A stretch of DNA of 64,000 bases from Nocardioidaceae bacterium (GCA_017744365.1 JAGIBL010000001.1:496001-560000), one strand, 5' to 3'; counted from the first letter of the stretch, positions 39,216 through 49,113 are shown. Notes: a model not told the origin generated them from the sequence alone. Numbers and translations: made by a program.

Positions 39216-41888
39216 GTGTCCACGGATCGCCCCCGCCTGCTCCTGCTCGACGGCCACTCGCTGGCCTACCGCGCCTTCTTCGCGCTGCCGGTGGAGAACT
39301 TCTCCACGGTCACCGGGCAGCACACGAACGCGGTCTACGGGTTCACCTCGATGCTGGTCAACGTGCTGCGCGACGAGCAGCCGACGCACATCGCGGTCGC
39401 CTTCGACAAGTCGCGGCAGACCTTCCGCCTCGCCGAGTACCCGGAGTACAAGGCCAAGCGGAACAAGACGCCCGACGAGTTCAGCAGCCAGCTCTCCATC
39501 CTCAACCAGCTGCTCGACACCTTCCGGGTCACCCACCTGACCTACGAGGGCTACGAGGCCGACGACATCATCGCCACGCTGACCACGCGTGCGCTCGCGG
39601 ACGGCTTCGAGGTGCTGATCCTCACCGGCGACCGCGACTCGCTGCAGCTGGTCACCGCCGACTCGACCGTGCTCTACCCGATGCGTGGCGTCTCCGACCT
39701 GGCCCGGATGACCCCGGAGGCGGTGGAGACCAAGTACGGCGTCCCGCCGCAGCGCTACCCCGAGCTGGCCGCGCTGGTCGGCGAGGACTCCGACAACCTG
39801 CCCGGCATCCCCGGCGTCGGGCCGAAGACCGCGGCCAAGTGGATCGCGACGTACGACGGCCTGGAGAACCTGGTGAACCGCGCCGAGGAGGTCACCGGCA
39901 AGGCCGGGGAGAACCTGCGCGCCCACCTCGACGACGTGATCCGCAACCGCCGGCTCAACGCGCTGGTCACCGACCTCCCGCTCGAGGTCGCGCCCGGCGA
40001 CCTGGGCCGCACCGAGTGGGACCGGCAGGCCGCGCTGGCGCTGCTCGACGAGCTGGAGTTCCGCGGCGAGCTGCGCACCCGGATCCTGGACACCCTCGCG
40101 CCCGCGGAGGAGCCGGACGTCGAGGTCGGCTTCGACCTGGCCGGCCGCACGGTCGCGCCCGGCGAGCTGACCGCGTTCCTCGGCGCCCTGGATGCCGACC
40201 CGGTCGGGATGCACGTGCGCGGCGCCTGGGGCTCGGGCACCGGCCGCGTGGACGGGCTGGGCTTCGCGGAGGCCGACGGCCAGGCGGCGTACGTCGACGT
40301 GAGCACGCTCTCGCCCGAGGACGACACGGCGCTCGCGGCCTGGCTGGCCGACGAGACCAAGCCGAAGATCCTGCACGACGCCAACGGACCGCTGCTGGCC
40401 CTGCGCGGGCACGGCTGGGAGCTGGGCGGTCTGGTCGCGGACACCGCGATGATGGCCTACCTGGTGGCGCCCGACCAGCGCTCCTACGTGCTCGCCGACC
40501 TGACCCTGCGCCACCTCAAGCGCGAGCTGCGCCAGGACGCCGGCGACGACCAGGGGCTGCTCTTCGAGAGCGGCGACGAGGTCGGCGAGACCGCGATGCT
40601 GCACGCGCGCGCGGTCATCGACCTGGCCGCGGTGCTGACCACCGAGCTCGCCGAGCGCGGCGGCACCCGGCTGCTCGAGGACATCGAGCTGCCGCTCGTG
40701 CGGGTGCTGGTCGGCCTGGAGGCGACCGGCATCGCCGTGGACACCGCGCTCCTGGAGAAGCTGGAGAGCGAGTTCGCCGGGTCGGTCCGCGAGGCCGCCG
40801 CCGACGCCTACGAGGTGATCGGCAAGGAGATCAACCTCGGCTCGCCCAAGCAGCTGCAGGCGGTGCTCTTCGACGAGCTCGACATGCCGAAGACCAAGCG
40901 CACCAAGACCGGCTACACCACCGACGCGGACGCGCTGGCCGACCTGTTCGAGAAGACCGAGCACCCGTTCCTGGCGCACCTGCTCCGGCATCGCGACGTC
41001 AGCCGGCTGCGGCAGACCGTCGAGGGGCTGCTCAAGACGGTCGCCCCCGACGGGCGGATCCACACCACGTTCAACCAGCTGATCGCGGCCACCGGGCGGC
41101 TGTCCAGCACCGACCCCAACCTGCAGAACATCCCGATCCGCACCGAGGCCGGCCGTCGGATCCGCGAGGCGTTCGTGGTGGGCGAGGGCTTCGAGACACT
41201 GCTGACCGCGGACTACAGCCAGATCGAGATGCGCATCATGGCCGACCTCTCCGAGGACGCCGCGCTGATCGAGGCGTTCAACTCCGGACGCGACTTCCAC
41301 CAGGCCACCGCGGCGCGGGTCTTCGAGGTCGACCCCGCCGACGTCACCGTGGAGATGCGCGCCAAGATCAAGGCGATGAACTACGGCCTGGCCTACGGGC
41401 TCTCGGCGTTCGGTCTGTCCCAGCAGCTGAAGATCGACACCTCCGAGGCGCGCGGGCTGATGGACGAGTACTTCGAGACCTTCGGCGGCATCCGCGACTA
41501 CCTCTCCGGCGTGGTCGACGAGGCCCGGCGCAGCGGGTTCACCGAGACGATCATGGGCCGCCGGCGCTACCTGCCGGACCTGACCAGCGACAACCGGCAG
41601 CGCCGCGAGGCCGCCGAGCGGATGGCGCTGAACGCCCCGATCCAGGGATCGGCCGCGGACATCATCAAGGTGGCCATGCTCAACGTGCACCGGGCGATCG
41701 AGACCGCCGGCCTGGGGTCACGGATGCTGCTCCAGGTGCACGACGAGCTCGTCTTCGAGGTGGCGCCCGGCGAGAAGGAGCAGCTGGAGTCGCTGGTCCG
41801 CGAGCAGATGGCCGGGGCCGCGCAGCTGACCGTGCCGCTGGACGTCTCGGTGGGCACCGGCCGCAGCTGGCACGAGGCAGCGCACTAG
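39216..41888 (+). CDS. polA: DNA polymerase I
   Basis: 890 residues from GTG 39216, with TAGGGT (39203-39208) 7 nt upstream: leaderless. 5'-3' nuclease domain in the first ~290 residues (LLLLDGHSLAYRAFFALP; LILTGDRDSLQLV; IPGVGPKTAAKWI). The 3'-5' exonuclease-like domain lacks the first acidic metal pair expected in a proofreading enzyme, as in other actinobacterial Pol I. Polymerase motifs A (ADYSQIEMRIMADLS), B (AKIKAMNYGLAYGLSAFGL) and C (LQVHDELVFEV) are complete. Roles are Okazaki-fragment processing and repair. Ends one base from the convergent flippase gene. Confidence 0.96.
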   Translation: MSTDRPRLLLLDGHSLAYRAFFALPVENFSTVTGQHTNAVYGFTSMLVNVLRDEQPTHIAVAFDKSRQTFRLAEYPEYKAKRNKTPDEFSSQLSILNQLLDTFRVTHLTYEGYEADDIIATLTTRALADGFEVLILTGDRDSLQLVTADSTVLYPMRGVSDLARMTPEAVETKYGVPPQRYPELAALVGEDSDNLPGIPGVGPKTAAKWIATYDGLENLVNRAEEVTGKAGENLRAHLDDVIRNRRLNALVTDLPLEVAPGDLGRTEWDRQAALALLDELEFRGELRTRILDTLAPAEEPDVEVGFDLAGRTVAPGELTAFLGALDADPVGMHVRGAWGSGTGRVDGLGFAEADGQAAYVDVSTLSPEDDTALAAWLADETKPKILHDANGPLLALRGHGWELGGLVADTAMMAYLVAPDQRSYVLADLTLRHLKRELRQDAGDDQGLLFESGDEVGETAMLHARAVIDLAAVLTTELAERGGTRLLEDIELPLVRVLVGLEATGIAVDTALLEKLESEFAGSVREAAADAYEVIGKEINLGSPKQLQAVLFDELDMPKTKRTKTGYTTDADALADLFEKTEHPFLAHLLRHRDVSRLRQTVEGLLKTVAPDGRIHTTFNQLIAATGRLSSTDPNLQNIPIRTEAGRRIREAFVVGEGFETLLTADYSQIEMRIMADLSEDAALIEAFNSGRDFHQATAARVFEVDPADVTVEMRAKIKAMNYGLAYGLSAFGLSQQLKIDTSEARGLMDEYFETFGGIRDYLSGVVDEARRSGFTETIMGRRRYLPDLTSDNRQRREAAERMALNAPIQGSAADIIKVAMLNVHRAIETAGLGSRMLLQVHDELVFEVAPGEKEQLESLVREQMAGAAQLTVPLDVSVGTGRSWHEAAH

Positions 41889-41889
41889 C

Positions 41890-43161
41890 TCACGAGCCAG
41901 CGGGCGCCTCCCGCAGCCGCCACAGGCTCACCCCGAGCAGCACCACGAACAGCCCGGCGTCCACGGCGATGACCCGGCCGACCAGCTCGGTGACCGAGGA
42001 GCTGGTCAGCCCGACGCCGATGAGCACGGCCAGGCCGAGCCAGAGGAGCACGATCGAGTTCCGGGCCTGCCGGGCGACCACGCTGTAGACCAGCAGCTGG
42101 ATCATCGAGAGCAGCGTGCCGAGCACGGCGAAGGCCCACAGGTCGTCCTCGATGCCGCCGTACTCGGAGCCGCCGACGAAGACCAGCGCGAGCCCGGAGA
42201 GCAGCCAGGTGGCCAGGGTCGCGCAGACGCCCGCGAGCGCGACCAGGCCGAGGCTCGCGGTGAGGGCGGAGCGCCGGGCCTCCTCGGTGCCCATCGACGG
42301 GAACGCGAGCACCACCACGAACTGCGGCAGGAACAGCACCGCCTTCACCAGGATCAGCCCGCCCGCGTACAGGCCGGCGGCGTGCCCGTCCAGGGTGTTG
42401 CGGGCGATGACGATGTCGACGTTGGAGAGCACCAGGAAGGCCAGCAGCGCCTGGGAGTTGTAGACCGTCTCCCACCACAGCGCCCGCGGGGAGTGGTCGC
42501 TCTCGCCGTCGTGCGCGGCCCGGCCGATCCGCAGCCGGCGCAGGGTCACCGAGCCGACCAGCACCGGCGCCCAGGCCGCGACCGCGACCGCCGCCACCGC
42601 GACGGTCTCGTCGGGTTCCACGAGCAGCGCGACCGTGCCGAGCACCAGCCGCGGAACCCCGGCAGCGAGGTACAGCACGGACAACGGCAGCCACCGCCGC
42701 TCGCCCTGCAGCACGCCGGCCTGGGCGCCCATGTGGGTGATCGGCACGACCGCGAACGCCATCAGCAGCGCCGTGCCGATGCTGTCCAGCTTGAGCGCCG
42801 CGTCGACCAGGGGTGCCGCCAGCGCGAGCAGCACGCCCAGCCCGATCGCCGACCGCCGGCCGACCGTGAGGATCGCCGCCTCGACCTCGTGCACGTCCCC
42901 GGGCTCGCGGGCGATCCGGCGGGCGGCGGTGGCCTGCAGCGCCAGCGAGACCACGCCGGCGACGAGCAGGACGTTCATCACCGCGGCCAGCCCGCCGAAC
43001 GGGCGCGGCCCGAGCAGGCGGGCGGCCACGATCGTGAACGCGTAGGTGGCGATGTTCATCCCGATCACGGCCGCCGCGATCGCCGAACCGCCGCGCACGT
43101 CGGCCGAGGTCCCGGCAACCACCGACGGCGCGGTGGGCGGTTTGCCGGTTTCTCGGGTCAC
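41890..43161 (-). CDS. Polysaccharide flippase-like membrane protein (MVF/Wzx superfamily)
   Basis: 423 residues, GTG 43161. Around twelve hydrophobic segments with the oligosaccharide-flippase start IAAAVIGMNIATYAFTIVAARLLGP (in parts: GMNIATYAFTIVAARLLGP) and the central NVDIVIARNTLDGHAAGLY block, where a charged residue in helix 7 and GLYAGG are typical of Wzx-like transporters. It probably moves a lipid-linked glycan across the membrane for the neighbouring arabinosyltransferase cluster. Divergent from aftD; the two start codons are 26 nt apart and may share a palindromic -10 element. Confidence 0.8.
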   Translation of the reverse strand: MTRETGKPPTAPSVVAGTSADVRGGSAIAAAVIGMNIATYAFTIVAARLLGPRPFGGLAAVMNVLLVAGVVSLALQATAARRIAREPGDVHEVEAAILTVGRRSAIGLGVLLALAAPLVDAALKLDSIGTALLMAFAVVPITHMGAQAGVLQGERRWLPLSVLYLAAGVPRLVLGTVALLVEPDETVAVAAVAVAAWAPVLVGSVTLRRLRIGRAAHDGESDHSPRALWWETVYNSQALLAFLVLSNVDIVIARNTLDGHAAGLYAGGLILVKAVLFLPQFVVVLAFPSMGTEEARRSALTASLGLVALAGVCATLATWLLSGLALVFVGGSEYGGIEDDLWAFAVLGTLLSMIQLLVYSVVARQARNSIVLLWLGLAVLIGVGLTSSSVTELVGRVIAVDAGLFVVLLGVSLWRLREAPAGS

Positions 43162-43168
43162 GGCGGAC

Positions 43169-43178
43169 AGCCTAGGCT
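43169..43178. promoter_or_regulatory. Palindromic -10 element shared by two divergent genes
   Basis: AGCCTAGGCT is a perfect 10-bp palindrome that contains TAGGCT on both strands. On the plus strand it ends 9 nt before the aftD-like ATG (43188); on the minus strand 7 nt before the flippase GTG (43161). This spacing equals the leaderless arrangement seen at polA, glyS and pdtaR. The two polymerases could not bind at the same time, so the genes may compete. Confidence 0.6.
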
Positions 43179-43187
43179 CTCGCCGGT

Positions 43188-46100
43188 ATGGCTGACCGTG
43201 ATCGCGCCCCGAGCGCTTCCTCCGTGCGTGCCCGAGGGCGCGCTCAGTGGCGCGCTCGGTGGAGCGCTCTCGCGGCGTACCTGGTGGTGCTGGCGGCGTT
43301 CCTGCTGGAGAAGGCGGGCGAGACCACCTCGGACACCAAGGCCTCCCTGGTCGACGGCCCGGGTGCCCTGCTGCACAGCACGTTCTCGCTGTGGAACCCG
43401 CAGGTCTCCCTCGGCGAGCTGCAGAACCAGGCCTACGGCTACCTGTTCCCGATGGGCCCGTTCTACGCCGGGCTCGACGCGCTGCACGTGCCGATGTGGG
43501 TCACCGAGCGGCTCTGGTCCTGGGTCCTCGTCGTGGTCGCCTGCGAGGGCGTCCGGCTGGTCTGTCGCGAGCTCGGCCTGAACCCGTGGCCCTCGGTCGC
43601 CGCCGGGCTGGCCTACGGCCTCAACGTCCGGATGGTCAGCGAGATCGGGGTGCGCAGCGCCGAGGTCAACCCGACCGCGGTGATCCCGTGGGTGCTGCTG
43701 CCGGTGCTCTGGGCGCTGCGCGGCCGGGTCGACCCGCGGCTCGGGGCTCTGTGCTCGGCCGCCGCCTTCTTGTTCACCGGCGCGGTCAACGGCACCGCGA
43801 CCGTGGCTCCGCTCCCGCTCGTCGTGGTCTTCCTGGTCTGGGGCTGCCGGCGTGGTCTGGCTCGGTGGTCGCTGCTGGCTTGGTGGTCGGGCTTCATGGC
43901 ACTGGCCAGCATCTGGTGGGCCTCCTCGCTGCTGCAGCTCAGCGCGTTCTCGCCGCCGTTCTTCGACTACGTCGAGGACGCCCCGACGACCACCTCGACC
44001 GCCGGGTTCGACCCCGCGGTCCGCGGCGCCAGCAACTGGGTCGGCTACCTGACCACCGGGCGCGAGCCCTCCTGGCCCTCGGCGTGGTCGCTGAACTGGG
44101 ACCCGCTGCTGATCGCGGCGACCGGGCTCCTCGCCGCGGTGTCGCTGGTGGGCCTGGCGTCCTTCCGCAGCCGGTGGCGCACGCCGCTGGTGGCCTCGGC
44201 CGTGATCGGGCTGACCTGCCTGACCATCGCGCACACCTCCGAGACCTGGCTGCAGAGCCCGATCGGCGGCTCGGTCCAGGACGCCCTCGACCACCCGTTC
44301 GCGCTGCTGCGCAACATCGCCAAGATCGACCCGATGCTGCGACTGCCGATGGCGGTCGGGTTCGGCGCCGCGCTGGCCCGTCTCGGCGAGCTCGTCGCTG
44401 CCAGGGAACGGCGTGGCTCGCGACGCCGGGCCGGGCTGCTGCGCGCCGTGGCGGCCGCCGCCTGCCTGCTCGTGGTCGCCGAGGCCCAGCCGGTGCTCGC
44501 GCTGAGCACCCGGACCCCCGGCTGGGACCAGGTGCCCTCGTACTGGACCGAGACCGCGCGCTACCTCGAGGGCCAGCCGGGGCAGAACGCCGCCTGGGTG
44601 GTGCCCGGCAGCGGCTTCGGCATCCAGACCTGGGGCTGGACGATGGACGAGCCGATGTCGATGGCCGGCCGCTCGCCGTGGGTGACCCGCTCCCAGGTGC
44701 CGCTGGTCAACGCCGAGACCATCCGGATGCTCATCAGCCTCGAGGACGTGCTCGACACCGGCTCGGGGTCGGCGAACCTCGGCCGGATGCTGCAGCGGAT
44801 CGGCCTCGGGTACGTCGTGCTGCGCCACGACCTCGACCACGACCTCGCCGACGCGGTGCCCTCCAGCGTGGTCTCGATCGCGCTGGCCCGCTCCAGCGGC
44901 ATCCGCCGGGTGGCCGCCTTCGGCAGCCTCGGCTTCGGCCCGGCGATCGAGGTCTTCGAGGTCACCGGGCGTGACCGGCTCGAGAACGGCGACCTGCGGC
45001 TGCTGCCCGAGGACACCGCCCGCACGGTCTCCTCCGGCCCGGCCGACGTCCTGGCCGCGGTCGGCGCGGGCCTGGTCGGGACCGGCGAGGCCGCCGTGGT
45101 GGCCGGCGACTCCGGCTGGAAGCGGCCGGCGCAGGTCGTCGGCGACGGCTACCAGCTGCGCGAGCGCCAGTTCGGCCGGGTGCACTCGGCGGAGGGCACC
45201 GTGCTGGCCCGCGGCGAGCCGCACCGCGAGCTGCGCCGGATGGAGAACTACCCCGGGTCGCCCGGGGCGCGGCCGGTGGTGGCGTCGTACGACGGCATCC
45301 GGTACGTCGACGCGTCGAGCTCCCAGGGGTACCCGGACAGCTTCGGCCCGATCCGGCCGGAGGCGGCGCCGTACGCGGCGGTCGACGGCGAGCCGAAGAC
45401 CGGCTGGACGACCAGCTATCTGACCCGCCCGCGCGGACAGTGGCTGCGGGTCCGCTACCCGGCGGCCCGCCCCTTCGGCGCGGTCACCATCCACGGCGAT
45501 CCCGATCCGGGCCGGACCGGGGTGCTGCGCTGGCGCGTGAGCGCCGGTGGGCGCTCGGCGGTCGCGAAGGTGGACCCGTTCACCGGGACCGCGACCGCGA
45601 ACCTGGGGGGCGTCCGGGCCCAGGACCTGCGGATCACGGTGGCCGCGGTCGGGAACGGCAACCAGCGCGCGCAGGTCACCGTCCGGGAGGTCGACGCCAC
45701 CGGGCTCCCGGCGGCGCGGACCCTGGTCGTGCCGCCGGTGCGCACCTCCGCGCCGACGTCGTACGTGTTCGGGAGCCGGCCCGAGACGCGTGCTTGCGTG
45801 CCGACCCTGCTGGCGCCCGACTGCGACCCGAACCGCTACCGCCCGGCCGAGGAGGCCGCCGGCATCGACCGGGAGATCACCGTCGACCGCGCCGGTGACT
45901 GGACCTTGTCGGGGACCGTGGTCGCGCGCTCGGACCCGGCCACGGTACGGCTGCTCGACCCGTTCTCGGCGCCGCTGGTGATGCGCGCGTCCTCGACCTA
46001 CCTCGACGACCCGACCGTCTCGCCGCGGATGGCCTACGACGGCGCCGCGACGACCTCCTGGATCGCCGACCCGCGCGACCCGGCTCCGACCCTGAGCGTG

Positions 46101-47246
46101 GACTTCCGCAGGCCGACCCGGATCGACCGGATCGCGGTGGCCCGGCCCGCGTCGCCCGGGGTGGCGCCGGCGACCGCCACGCTGGTCGCCGGCGACCAGA
46201 CCCGCGAGGTGGACCTCGGTGGCTTCGGCACCTTCGACCCGCTGGTGGCCCGGCACCTGGAGATCCGGTTCGCGAACCCGACCCGGGGCGACCGGCCGAT
46301 CGGCGTCGGCGACGTCGCTCTCGGCCCGGACGACACCGTGGTGCCGTTCGACGGGCCGGCCAGGACCGGTGCCGTGTGCGGCTTCGGCCCCAACGTGTAC
46401 GTCGACGGCAAGCGCTACCTGACCAAGGTCGACGGCGTCATGGGCGACGTGTCCAGCTCGGGACCGCTGGCACTGTCGCTGTGCGGCGACCCGCTCGCGA
46501 TCGGGCCCGGGCGGCACCACGTCCGGGTCGTCTCGACGCGCGAGTTCCAGCCGGTGCGGGTGGTGCTCTCCGAGCCAGGCGCGACCAGCCAGACCGAGGC
46601 GACGCCGAGAAGCCTGCGGCTGCTCGCGGACTCGGAGACCTCGCAGCGCGTCCGGGTGGGCGCGGGCGCTGCCTCGCTGCTGGTCACCGGCCGCAACTGG
46701 AACGACGGCTGGACCGCCACCCTGGACGGTCGCACCCTGCACCCGCAACGGATCGACGGCTGGGCCCAGGGCTGGCGCCTGCCTGCCGGCCAGGGAGGCG
46801 TGGTGCACGTCGAGTTCAGCCCGCAGCGCCCCTACCTGATCGGCCTGGTCGGCGGCCTCGTCGTCGCCGGGCTGCTCCTCCTCGCGGCCATCGGGCTGCT
46901 GGTCCGGTCGCGGCTCCGGCCCGCTCACGACCCCCCGCCCGTCGTCGCGCCCGAGGGCCGCCCGCGGCTGCGCACGGCCGGCTACCTCGCCAGCGGCTAC
47001 CTGCTCGGCGGGCTCCCCGGACTCGCCGGCGCCACGCTGGCCAGGCTTCCGGTGAGCCGGCTCCCGGTGAGCAGGATCTGGCTGCTCGCGCTGGCCGGTC
47101 TCCTGGTCGCCGCCGGCTCGGCGGTCACGGCGATCACCTTCGGAGTCCACGGCAACGGCACGATCCCGAACGGGGCCGACGTGCTCGCCGGCACCGGCGC
47201 CTTCCTCGCCCTGACCCTCGGTCTGACCGGGCGCGACGATGACTGA
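43188..47246 (+). CDS. aftD: AftD-like alpha-(1->3)-arabinofuranosyltransferase (DUF3367)
   Basis: 1352 residues, ATG 43188. GT-C type membrane region in the first ~430 residues (LEKAGETTSDTKASL; SLWNPQVSLGELQNQAYGY; the acidic DTK near the first loop is the expected sugar-lipid site), then a very large extracytoplasmic part with F5/8-type carbohydrate-binding folds (PEAAPYAAVDGEPKTGWTTS; MAYDGAATTSWIADPRDPAP), and two to three C-terminal helices. Length and layout match mycobacterial AftD (about 1400 residues), which adds arabinofuranose from decaprenyl-phospho-arabinose to cell-wall glycans. Acceptor here is unknown because the window suggests an organism without mycolic acids. Confidence 0.85.
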   Translation: MADRDRAPSASSVRARGRAQWRARWSALAAYLVVLAAFLLEKAGETTSDTKASLVDGPGALLHSTFSLWNPQVSLGELQNQAYGYLFPMGPFYAGLDALHVPMWVTERLWSWVLVVVACEGVRLVCRELGLNPWPSVAAGLAYGLNVRMVSEIGVRSAEVNPTAVIPWVLLPVLWALRGRVDPRLGALCSAAAFLFTGAVNGTATVAPLPLVVVFLVWGCRRGLARWSLLAWWSGFMALASIWWASSLLQLSAFSPPFFDYVEDAPTTTSTAGFDPAVRGASNWVGYLTTGREPSWPSAWSLNWDPLLIAATGLLAAVSLVGLASFRSRWRTPLVASAVIGLTCLTIAHTSETWLQSPIGGSVQDALDHPFALLRNIAKIDPMLRLPMAVGFGAALARLGELVAARERRGSRRRAGLLRAVAAAACLLVVAEAQPVLALSTRTPGWDQVPSYWTETARYLEGQPGQNAAWVVPGSGFGIQTWGWTMDEPMSMAGRSPWVTRSQVPLVNAETIRMLISLEDVLDTGSGSANLGRMLQRIGLGYVVLRHDLDHDLADAVPSSVVSIALARSSGIRRVAAFGSLGFGPAIEVFEVTGRDRLENGDLRLLPEDTARTVSSGPADVLAAVGAGLVGTGEAAVVAGDSGWKRPAQVVGDGYQLRERQFGRVHSAEGTVLARGEPHRELRRMENYPGSPGARPVVASYDGIRYVDASSSQGYPDSFGPIRPEAAPYAAVDGEPKTGWTTSYLTRPRGQWLRVRYPAARPFGAVTIHGDPDPGRTGVLRWRVSAGGRSAVAKVDPFTGTATANLGGVRAQDLRITVAAVGNGNQRAQVTVREVDATGLPAARTLVVPPVRTSAPTSYVFGSRPETRACVPTLLAPDCDPNRYRPAEEAAGIDREITVDRAGDWTLSGTVVARSDPATVRLLDPFSAPLVMRASSTYLDDPTVSPRMAYDGAATTSWIADPRDPAPTLSVDFRRPTRIDRIAVARPASPGVAPATATLVAGDQTREVDLGGFGTFDPLVARHLEIRFANPTRGDRPIGVGDVALGPDDTVVPFDGPARTGAVCGFGPNVYVDGKRYLTKVDGVMGDVSSSGPLALSLCGDPLAIGPGRHHVRVVSTREFQPVRVVLSEPGATSQTEATPRSLRLLADSETSQRVRVGAGAASLLVTGRNWNDGWTATLDGRTLHPQRIDGWAQGWRLPAGQGGVVHVEFSPQRPYLIGLVGGLVVAGLLLLAAIGLLVRSRLRPAHDPPPVVAPEGRPRLRTAGYLASGYLLGGLPGLAGATLARLPVSRLPVSRIWLLALAGLLVAAGSAVTAITFGVHGNGTIPNGADVLAGTGAFLALTLGLTGRDDD

Positions 47247-48924
47247 GCCGCGGGTCCGGCTGCCGGCCGTGGTCGCGACCGTCGCGGTCACGGTCCTGGT
47301 GCTCGGCCCGCTGCTCGTGCACGGTGGCATCGCCCTGCGCGGCGACATGGTCTTCACCCCGGACCAGCCCTGGAAGCGGGCCTGGCTCGGGCTGGACGGC
47401 TCGGTGCCCCGGGCGGTCCCGATGGACGCGCTGGTCTCGGTCGCCGACGAGGTGCTGCCCGGCGGGCTGCTCCAGCGGCTGCTGCTGGTGGCCGCCTTCA
47501 CCGCCGGCGGCCTCGGCATCGCCCGGCTGGCGGGCCGGTTCTCCGCGACCGCGCAGGTCGCCGGCGTGCTGGTCTACCTGTGGAACCCCTGGGTGCACGA
47601 GCGCCTCGGCATCGGGCAGTGGCCGACCGTGCTCGCCTACGGCCTGCTGCCCTGGCTGGTGCTCGCCGGCGGGCGCCTGCGCGCCGGGGGTCCTGGCGGC
47701 TGGGCGGCGACGTTCGTGCTGCTGGCCCTGGCCGCGGTCTGCGCCCCCTCGATGGGCCTGGTGGCCACCCTGGTCGCGGTCGCGACCACCTGGTCCGAGC
47801 GGCGCCGGCTGCTCGCCGTGCTCGGAGCGGCGGTGCTGGCCAACCTGCCCTGGGCCGTGCCCGCGCTGCTCGGCCCCGGGCTGCGCGGCAGCAGTGACCA
47901 GTTCGGTGCCTTCGCCGCCCGCGGCGAGGGCGGGCTCGGCACGCTGGGCGCGCTGCTCTCGATGGGCGGCATCTGGAAGGTCTCCGTGGTGCCGCCCGAG
48001 CGGACCCACCTGGTCGTCGTCGCGGTCGCGGGCGTGCTGGCGCTGGCGTTCGTGGCCGGGTTCCGATGGGCGGTGCCGGTCCTCGGCGCTCGTACGGCGC
48101 AGGCGATCGTGCTCGCGGGCGCCGTATCGCTGCTGGTCGCGCTGTTGCCCGCGATCGGCCCGGTCGGGGGCGCGCTGGGCTCGCTGGCCGAGCACTGGCC
48201 GGCGGTCGGGATCGTCCGAGACTCGCACCGGTTCCTGGCGCCGTACGGGCTCGTGCTCGGACTCGGAGCCGCGGCCCTCGTCGACCGGCTGCTCGCCGCG
48301 CGCGGTGCCACCGTGGTGACCGCGGTCCTGCTCGCCGCCGCACCCGTGGTGCTGCTGCCGTCGCTGGTCTGGGGGCTGGCCGGCGCCCTGCGCCCGGCCA
48401 CCTACCCCGCGGACTGGTCGCGGGTGGCCGCGCGCGTCGGTCACTCGGGCTCGGGCACCGTCGTGCTGCCCTGGACCGGCAGCTACCGCGGCTTCGGCTG
48501 GAACGACCGGCGTGCGGTGCTGGACCCGGCGCCGCGGTACCTGCCCGGCGAGGTGCTCATCGACGACCGGATCTTCCTGCGCGACCGGGTGCTGCCGGGG
48601 GAGGACCCCTACCTGCGCCGGGTCGGAGCGGCCCTGGAGTCGGACGACCCGGCCGCCGCACTGCGCGGTCTCGGCGTGCGCTGGGTGCTCGTCGAGAAGG
48701 GCAACGGGGTCCGGGCCTCCGACGTCCCCTCCGGCTCCGTCGCGTACGACGGGCGCTGGCTGTCCCTGGTCGACCTGGGCCGCCCGGAGCGCTCGGTGGC
48801 GGACGTGCGGGAGGCCCCACCCGCGTGGCCGGTCGTGCTCGGGGGCGCGCTGACCGCTTTCCTGTGTTTCGGAATGATCACGCATTTGGCCCGCCTTTGG
48901 TCCTTGCGTCGCAAATCGGTGTAA
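47239..48924 (+). CDS. Large membrane protein, GT-C-like, partner of the AftD-like gene
   Basis: 561 residues, ATG 47239 overlapping the AftD-like gene by 8 nt. About ten to eleven hydrophobic segments and an extracytoplasmic C-terminal part ending with one more helix (PVVLGGALTAFLCFGMITHLA). Features such as LRGDMVFTPDQPWKRAW, VYLWNPWVHERLGIGQWP and IVRDSHRFLAPYGLVLGLG recall the membrane halves of DUF3367/GT-C proteins, with NPWV and QWP in the same positions. Likely a second glycosyltransferase or accessory subunit in the same pathway. No catalytic residue can be named with confidence. Confidence 0.65.
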   Translation: MTEPRVRLPAVVATVAVTVLVLGPLLVHGGIALRGDMVFTPDQPWKRAWLGLDGSVPRAVPMDALVSVADEVLPGGLLQRLLLVAAFTAGGLGIARLAGRFSATAQVAGVLVYLWNPWVHERLGIGQWPTVLAYGLLPWLVLAGGRLRAGGPGGWAATFVLLALAAVCAPSMGLVATLVAVATTWSERRRLLAVLGAAVLANLPWAVPALLGPGLRGSSDQFGAFAARGEGGLGTLGALLSMGGIWKVSVVPPERTHLVVVAVAGVLALAFVAGFRWAVPVLGARTAQAIVLAGAVSLLVALLPAIGPVGGALGSLAEHWPAVGIVRDSHRFLAPYGLVLGLGAAALVDRLLAARGATVVTAVLLAAAPVVLLPSLVWGLAGALRPATYPADWSRVAARVGHSGSGTVVLPWTGSYRGFGWNDRRAVLDPAPRYLPGEVLIDDRIFLRDRVLPGEDPYLRRVGAALESDDPAAALRGLGVRWVLVEKGNGVRASDVPSGSVAYDGRWLSLVDLGRPERSVADVREAPPAWPVVLGGALTAFLCFGMITHLARLWSLRRKSV

Positions 48925-48981
48925 TGTCCGCCTCACAGTGGCGTCCTTGGGAGGGGATGCCAAGGGGAGGGAGAACTCAAG

Positions 48982-49113
48982 GTGAACGTGGCTATCGCGG
49001 TCATCACCGGTGCCGTCATGGGCCTGGTCAGTGTCATCGGCGGTGTGGCCGCCTACCAGGGCAACCCCGGCGGGGTGGACCAGGTCAAGCTCTACAGCTA
49101 CGCGGACAAGTAG
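48982..49113 (+). CDS. 43-residue membrane microprotein, DUF2613-like
   Basis: GTG 48982 to TAG 49111-49113 encodes MNVAIAVITGAVMGLVSVIG then GVAAYQGNPGGVDQVKLYSYADK. One hydrophobic helix followed by a short extracytoplasmic tail ending near an aromatic/charged Y-A-D-K. A ribosome site GGGGAGGGAG lies 10-18 nt upstream. The size, helix-plus-tail layout and place right after AftD genes match DUF2613 (Rv0236A beside aftD in mycobacteria). Third positions are mainly G/C, as expected for a coding frame here. TAATGT (48922-48927), overlapping the upstream stop, may be a -10. Confidence 0.75.
   Translation: MNVAIAVITGAVMGLVSVIGGVAAYQGNPGGVDQVKLYSYADK

Noticed and set aside
43158-47519. 1453-codon open frame on the minus strand
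   Set aside because: It is the shadow of the AftD-like gene, low complexity, without recognisable motifs.
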